Shown in pieces: positions 60,155 to 64,000 of a stretch of 64,000 bases of DNA; within the stretch, counting starts at the first letter, position 1, and the number at the start of each line of letters is the position of its first letter. Below the pieces are notes generated by a model. That model worked only from the letters and a program-made list of their open reading frames with translations, did not search any database and was not told the DNA's origin. This DNA is from an uncultured Collinsella sp. (GTDB lineage Bacteria > Actinomycetota > Coriobacteriia > Coriobacteriales > Coriobacteriaceae): contig CABUKS010000002.1 of the NCBI GenBank assembly GCA_902492235.1, forward strand, positions 1 through 64,000. The letters are read 5' to 3'. Position numbers and translations under genes: made by a program.

Positions 60155-60859
60155 GTGACTCGAACCATTGACATCCCAACATACCAAACGGCTGTCGTGC
60201 GCAACTGCTCCCCTACGCTCGCAGGTATCAAGCCGGCTTCGCTCTTTACCTATCCCGGCGTTTACGCCAACCAAAACGGAAAGCCCGGCGCCGCCCATAT
60301 CGAAGAGCGACGCTCTCGCCTGCTCGCCGTCATAGCCCAATGCAACCGCGAGCTCCAGCCACTCGGGATCCATATGAGCGTTTTGGTCTGGCGCCCCTGC
60401 GGAGCGCTCATCTATGTGTACCGCCCTGCGGACCTCATGCGATACCTCTCCGACCCCCGCGCCACGACGGCGCTTGTCGCCGAAGGTTACGATGTCCACA
60501 ACCTGCCCGCATCCCTGGTGCATCTCGCCGCGCGCATCACGCTGGCAAGCAACAATGCCGCAGAAAGCGCCTATGACGGCAGTGTCTGCGCACTCGCGCG
60601 AAATAGGCACTGCGATACGGGGTGCATGTGCGAGTTCCCCCACGAAATTGGCTATTTTTTGGGCTATCCCTACGAAGATGTCCATCAGTTTATCGTCCAG
60701 CACGGCGAAAACTATAAGGTCTTTGGCGCCTGGAAGGTATACACAAACGTCGAACAGGCGCTCACGACCTTCGATTCCTATCGTGCATGCACGCAATACC
60801 TTACCTACATCTATCAGCAGGGCTGCAGCTTGGCGCAACTTGCCCAGGCAACCCGATAG
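60155..60859 (+). CDS. DUF3793 family protein
   Basis: A 234-aa protein of DUF3793 (PF12672). It shows HMSVLVWRPCGALIYVYRPA, then a Cys cluster CDTGCMCEFPHEIGYFLGYP, and GENYKVFGAWKVY. The family is often found beside flavodoxins in anaerobes; the conserved Cys residues hint at metal or heme/iron handling, but no function is established. The GTG start has AAAGGGGCAAC upstream. Flavodoxin follows after 46 bp. Confidence 0.82.
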   Translation: MTRTIDIPTYQTAVVRNCSPTLAGIKPASLFTYPGVYANQNGKPGAAHIEERRSRLLAVIAQCNRELQPLGIHMSVLVWRPCGALIYVYRPADLMRYLSDPRATTALVAEGYDVHNLPASLVHLAARITLASNNAAESAYDGSVCALARNRHCDTGCMCEFPHEIGYFLGYPYEDVHQFIVQHGENYKVFGAWKVYTNVEQALTTFDSYRACTQYLTYIYQQGCSLAQLAQATR

Positions 60860-60905
60860 AACATAGAAGCCGCGGCAAGCTGCCGCACAACTGAAAGGAC
60901 TCAAC

Positions 60906-61325
60906 ATGAGCAAGATCGCCGTCGTCTACTGGAGCGGCACGGGCAACACCGAGGCCATGGCAAACCTCGTCGCCGAAGGCGCCACGTCCGCGGGTGCCGA
61001 GGCAGAGGTCATCTCCTGCGCCGACTTCTCCGCAGACAAGGCCGAAGGCTATGACGCCATCGCCTTCGGCTGCCCCGCCATGGGCTCCGAGGAACTCGAG
61101 TACGATGAGTTCCAGCCGATGTGGGACGAGGTCAAGGAGACTCTCGGCGACAAGAAGGTCGTCCTCTTTGGCTCCTATTCATGGGCCGAGGGCGAGTGGA
61201 TGGACAACTGGAAGGCCGACGCCGACGATGCCGGCGTCAACGTCGTGGACTCCACCATCTGCTACGACGCGCCCGACGACGAGGGCGAGACCGCTTGCAA
61301 GGCCCTCGGAGCCGAGCTCGCGTAA
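60906..61325 (+). CDS. Flavodoxin
   Basis: A 139-aa short-chain flavodoxin. The FMN phosphate loop is YWSGTGNTEAMA, the first isoalloxazine loop is FGCPAMGSEELEY, and VVLFGSYSWAEGEW is the second flavin-binding region. It carries low-potential electrons, replacing ferredoxin when iron is scarce. It is the second gene of the DUF3793 unit. Confidence 0.93.
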   Translation: MSKIAVVYWSGTGNTEAMANLVAEGATSAGAEAEVISCADFSADKAEGYDAIAFGCPAMGSEELEYDEFQPMWDEVKETLGDKKVVLFGSYSWAEGEWMDNWKADADDAGVNVVDSTICYDAPDDEGETACKALGAELA

Positions 61326-61375
61326 CGAACCCAGGGCTTCCAAAAGAGCCTGCATCAAAGCACATCCCCATCCCT

Positions 61376-61421
61376 ACAAAAGAGCGGGGGCTGGATTCAA
61401 GTCCAGCCCCCGCTCTTTTGT
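61376..61421. terminator. Bidirectional terminator
   Basis: AAAAGAGCGGGGGCTGGA pairs perfectly with TCCAGCCCCCGCTCTTTT (18 bp) around TTCAAG. It separates flavodoxin from the ABC transporter genes. Confidence 0.92.
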
Positions 61422-61442
61422 AACGGCAGTTACATCAACCGG

Positions 61443-62195
61443 CTACGAGATATTGCCCAAGAACGCCTTGGTGCGTTCGCTCTTGGGATGGTCGAAGACC
61501 TCGCTCGGCGTGCCCTCCTCCACGATAACGCCACCGTCCATAAAGACGACGCGGTCGGCGACGTCGCGGGCAAAGCCCATCTCGTGCGTCACGACGATCA
61601 TGGTCATGCCGTCGCGTGCCAGGTCGCGCATGACGCCCAGGACGTCACGGACAAGCTCGGGATCGAGCGCCGACGTGGCCTCGTCAAAGAGCATCACGTG
61701 CGGGTTCATCGACAGGGCGCGGGCGATGGCAACGCGCTGCTGCTGGCCGCCCGAAAGCTGACTCGGCATAAAATCGATGCGCTCGGCCAAGCCGACCTTG
61801 GTCAGCTCCTCAACGGCAATCTTCTCGGCCTCTTCCTTGCTGCGCTTGAGCACCTTTTGCTGCGCGAGCATGACGTTCTTTTTGACCGACAGGTGCGGGA
61901 ACAAATTGAACTGCTGGAACACCATACCCAGATGCGTACGTACCTTGTTAAGGTCGACGCCCTTGGCGCACACGTCCACGCCCTCAACGACAATCGAACC
62001 ACTCGTGGGATGCTCCAGACGATTGATGCAGCGAAGCATCGTCGATTTACCCGAGCCCGAAGGACCCAGGACTACGACGACCTCACCCTTGTGCACATCC
62101 AGATCGATGTCGCGCAGGACCACGTTATCGCCAAAGGCCTTCTGGAGGTTCTTGATGCTAACGACGACCTCGTTCGAGTTATTGGTTTCGCTCAT
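61443..62195 (-). CDS. Polar amino-acid ABC transporter ATPase (GlnQ-like)
   Basis: A 250-aa ATPase: Walker A VLGPSGSGKST, Q-loop region GMVFQQFNLFPHLSV, signature LSGGQQQRVAIARAL and Walker B VMLFDEATSALDPE. These are characteristic of PAAT-family ATPases. The start has AAGGAGG upstream, 12 bp after the permease stop. It powers uptake with the permease and binding protein. Confidence 0.93.
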   Translation of the reverse strand: MSETNNSNEVVVSIKNLQKAFGDNVVLRDIDLDVHKGEVVVVLGPSGSGKSTMLRCINRLEHPTSGSIVVEGVDVCAKGVDLNKVRTHLGMVFQQFNLFPHLSVKKNVMLAQQKVLKRSKEEAEKIAVEELTKVGLAERIDFMPSQLSGGQQQRVAIARALSMNPHVMLFDEATSALDPELVRDVLGVMRDLARDGMTMIVVTHEMGFARDVADRVVFMDGGVIVEEGTPSEVFDHPKSERTKAFLGNIS

Positions 62196-62207
62196 AATAG
62201 AACCTCC

Positions 62208-63569
62208 TTACAGACCGGCGATGTGATCGGCGGGCGTCGCGACAACCTGTCCGGCGCTCTTGGTGGGACGCTTCTTTTTGGTTTCGGCCGTACCCAGCAG
62301 CCTCGCCTCAAGACCGCTCACCAAGCGCGCAAGCGGCAGGGTAATGACCAGATAGAACAGGGCGGCAACCACATACGGCGTGATGGACCCCGTCGTGGCA
62401 ACGATGGTGCGGGCGTTCATGACGATCTCAACCACGCCCACGGCCGCGAGCAGCGACGTATCCTTGTAAAGCAGGATGAACTCACTGGTCAGCGTGGGCA
62501 GGACATTGCGGAACGTCTGCGGAATCATGACGTAGAGCAGCGTCTGGAAGGCGTTCATGCCCAGCGAGCGAGCAGCCTCATTCTGGCCCTTGGGGATCGA
62601 CTGAATACCGGCACGGAAAATCTCGCACAAGTATGCAGACGAGTTCATGGCCATGACGATAACGCCCAGCACATAGTCGTCAACCTTGACGCCGGCCAGC
62701 GGCAGGCCAAAGAACGCGATGTAGATCTGCAGGAACGCCGGCGTACCGCGGATGATATTCACATAGATGCCGGCAAGACAACGAAGGATACGCGACTTGG
62801 AAATGCGCATGAGCGACAGCGCAAAGCCAAAGGGAATGGCCAACGGAAATGCCACGAGCACGATCGAGAGCGACATAAGGAAGCCCTTAAAGACGATCGG
62901 CAGGCTCTGAACCAAAATGACCGGGTTCAAGAACAGGCGCAGGAACATATTGGAGTTCCACGCCTCGACCCACGGCTGCTCCTTAAGATCGGCCAGGAAG
63001 TTATCGAATGCCGTCACGCCCTTAATCTCGACGGAAGGAATCTTGGAAATCTTCTTGGTCGAACCATCGGCGAGCGTATAGGTTCCGCTAAAAGCCTCGT
63101 CGCCGCCCTCGACGGGGAACGTCACGCCGTAAACCTCAACGCGAAAATAGCCGCCGGCAGGCGCCGTCTCGCCAAAGTCGATCTTGAGCGTCTGGCCATC
63201 AGCCTTGCACGTGGGCTTCATGGGCGTACGATCCATGAGGTCCTCGCCCGAGAGCATCGTCAATCGCGTGTCATCGGTACCAAACGTCGTGCCGTCGACA
63301 AACGTCAGCGAAAGACCGCTCAGCTCCTCGTCGGCATCGGCCTGGACCTCCCAGGTAATGCGCGTCTCGGTACCGCCGACCACAGCGCTGCCCGAACCGG
63401 TGTTGGGTCGGGCGGTAATCTTTGCGGTCTCAAGCGCCTGGGCGGTCGTGGGCGCATATGCCCCCGCGCACGCCAGCGCGAGCGCCACGGCCATGACGCA
63501 GACTAGCTTTTGGAGCAAGGCGGGCAGTGGAAAACGCTGCTCCGCGGCCCCTTTGTTCAGTCGAGACAA
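62208..63569 (-). CDS. Amino-acid ABC permease with secreted N-terminal domain
   Basis: About 453 aa. The start is read as TTG with TAGGAGCCACC upstream. A signal-like helix (LVCVMAVALALACAGAYA) is followed by about 190 residues of extracellular beta-rich sequence (ITWEVQADADEELSGLSLTF, FRVEVYGVTF), which is not a substrate-binding protein. The C-terminal 220 residues are a HisM/GlnP permease with about five helices and the coupling EAA motif NEAARSLGMNAFQTLLYVMIP. The fused domain is unusual for this family. Confidence 0.83.
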   Translation of the reverse strand: MSRLNKGAAEQRFPLPALLQKLVCVMAVALALACAGAYAPTTAQALETAKITARPNTGSGSAVVGGTETRITWEVQADADEELSGLSLTFVDGTTFGTDDTRLTMLSGEDLMDRTPMKPTCKADGQTLKIDFGETAPAGGYFRVEVYGVTFPVEGGDEAFSGTYTLADGSTKKISKIPSVEIKGVTAFDNFLADLKEQPWVEAWNSNMFLRLFLNPVILVQSLPIVFKGFLMSLSIVLVAFPLAIPFGFALSLMRISKSRILRCLAGIYVNIIRGTPAFLQIYIAFFGLPLAGVKVDDYVLGVIVMAMNSSAYLCEIFRAGIQSIPKGQNEAARSLGMNAFQTLLYVMIPQTFRNVLPTLTSEFILLYKDTSLLAAVGVVEIVMNARTIVATTGSITPYVVAALFYLVITLPLARLVSGLEARLLGTAETKKKRPTKSAGQVVATPADHIAGL

Positions 63570-63637
63570 GGTGGCTCCTATCGTAGAAGTTGCCGGCAAA
63601 ACGAGACGGAAATGCTCTCCGTCAAGAGAAGCGCAAA

Positions 63638-63668
63638 GGCCCTCTCCGCCAAAACGGAAAGGGCCCGC
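63638..63668 (-). terminator. Hairpin between binding protein and permease
   Basis: On the minus strand GGCCCTTTCCG can pair with CGGAGAGGGCC. It probably reduces read-through so that the binding protein is made in excess. Confidence 0.55.
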
Positions 63669-63687
63669 GCGCAATCAAGTAGCTATT

Positions 63688-64000
63688 TTACTTGATGTTG
63701 TACTTAGCCATGAGGGCGTCGACGGTACCGTCGTCGGTCAGGTCCTTGATGGCCTGGTTGATGTCGTCCTTGAGCTTGGTGTTGCCCTGGTTGATGGCGA
63801 TGGCGTACTCCTCGCCGGTGCTGATCTGCTTAATGGTCTGGCAGGTGTTGAACTGCTCGGCGGTCAGCTGGCTGGCAACGGAGCGGTTGGTGACTACGGC
63901 GTCGCCCTTATCGGACTGCAGGGCGCTGAAGCACTCGGTAGCGTCCTTGTAGGGGACGATCTTGGCCTTGGGGAAGTTCTCCTGGGCAAAGGCCTCGGCG
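63688..64000 (-). CDS. Amino-acid ABC transporter substrate-binding protein (3' part, runs off window)
   Basis: The last 103 codons are in the window; the rest lies beyond 64000. The visible C-terminus includes FSALQSDKGDAVVTNRSVAS, EEYAIAINQGNTKLKDDIN and ends DGTVDALMAKYNIK, the standard end of SBP_bac_3 periplasmic-type binding proteins. It is the first gene of the transporter unit and supplies ligand to the permease and ATPase downstream. Confidence 0.92.
   Translation of the reverse strand, partial: AEAFAQENFPKAKIVPYKDATECFSALQSDKGDAVVTNRSVASQLTAEQFNTCQTIKQISTGEEYAIAINQGNTKLKDDINQAIKDLTDDGTVDALMAKYNIK

Noticed and set aside
61488..63506. A 672-codon plus-strand frame across the ABC ATPase and permease
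   Set aside because: It spans two well-supported genes on the other strand and has no recognisable domain.
1..64000. CRISPR array, rRNA or tRNA genes
   Set aside because: No regularly spaced repeats of CRISPR type, no rRNA-like segments and no cloverleaf with CCA-type end were recognised by eye; a tRNA scan was not possible.

Overview
The window is a gene-dense, GC-rich stretch of chromosome that most resembles a gut actinobacterium of the class Coriobacteriia, probably Collinsella. This is an inference from the mix of genes: an anaerobic C69 dipeptidase, an ECF transporter, a fructoselysine-type catabolic operon, L-lactate dehydrogenase, an acetylase-type diaminopimelate pathway and an SOS UmuC/YolD pair. 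No rRNA, tRNA or CRISPR array was seen. About 60 protein genes cover most of the window; the regulatory interest lies in a few leaders and intergenic spaces.

1-15.8 kb: a short LysR-type ORF; exonuclease VII (xseA-xseB) with a HIT protein; a membrane zinc peptidase; RNase D; a diacylglycerol-kinase-like protein followed by a 30-residue membrane protein; a cell-surface C69 peptidase. Next is a tryptophan attenuator (leader peptide with three consecutive Trp codons plus an intrinsic terminator) in front of a complete ECF transporter (S, fused A-A', T). An ATP-grasp ligase and an amino-acid racemase follow and may make a D-aspartate peptidoglycan bridge. A MOSC protein and a secreted PcsB-like cell-wall protein end this part.

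15.8-33.6 kb: a kinase/HTH/FxLYD group; an M20 deacylase divergent from a lysine-riboswitch-controlled operon in which lysA and dapA form one continuous reading frame, followed by dapB and dapH; a nucleoid-associated protein; an Mbeg1-like protein flanked by two related hairpin repeats; ldh; a class I aminotransferase; glutamine-dependent NAD synthetase; and two proteins with low-complexity regions.

33.7-51.5 kb: EttA; an SdpR/SdpI-like pair; TcdA and TatD; then a ten-gene minus-strand operon (FGGY kinase, BtpA, UPF0047, amidohydrolase, two FrlD-like kinases, FrlB-like deglycase, FrlC-like epimerase, second amidohydrolase, YfcC transporter) with its GntR regulator and a perfect palindromic operator candidate. 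Two HAD phosphatases follow.

51.5-64 kb: an accessory-looking trio (unknown protein, ClpP-like peptidase, VirD4/TraG-like ATPase, the last two overlapping); pgi; an Fe-ADH-like fragment; umuC-yolD behind a promoter carrying a LexA-type box; a membrane-anchored HMA protein behind a CsoR-type operator; DUF3793 and flavodoxin; and a polar amino-acid ABC transporter whose permease has a secreted N-terminal domain and whose binding protein runs off the window end.
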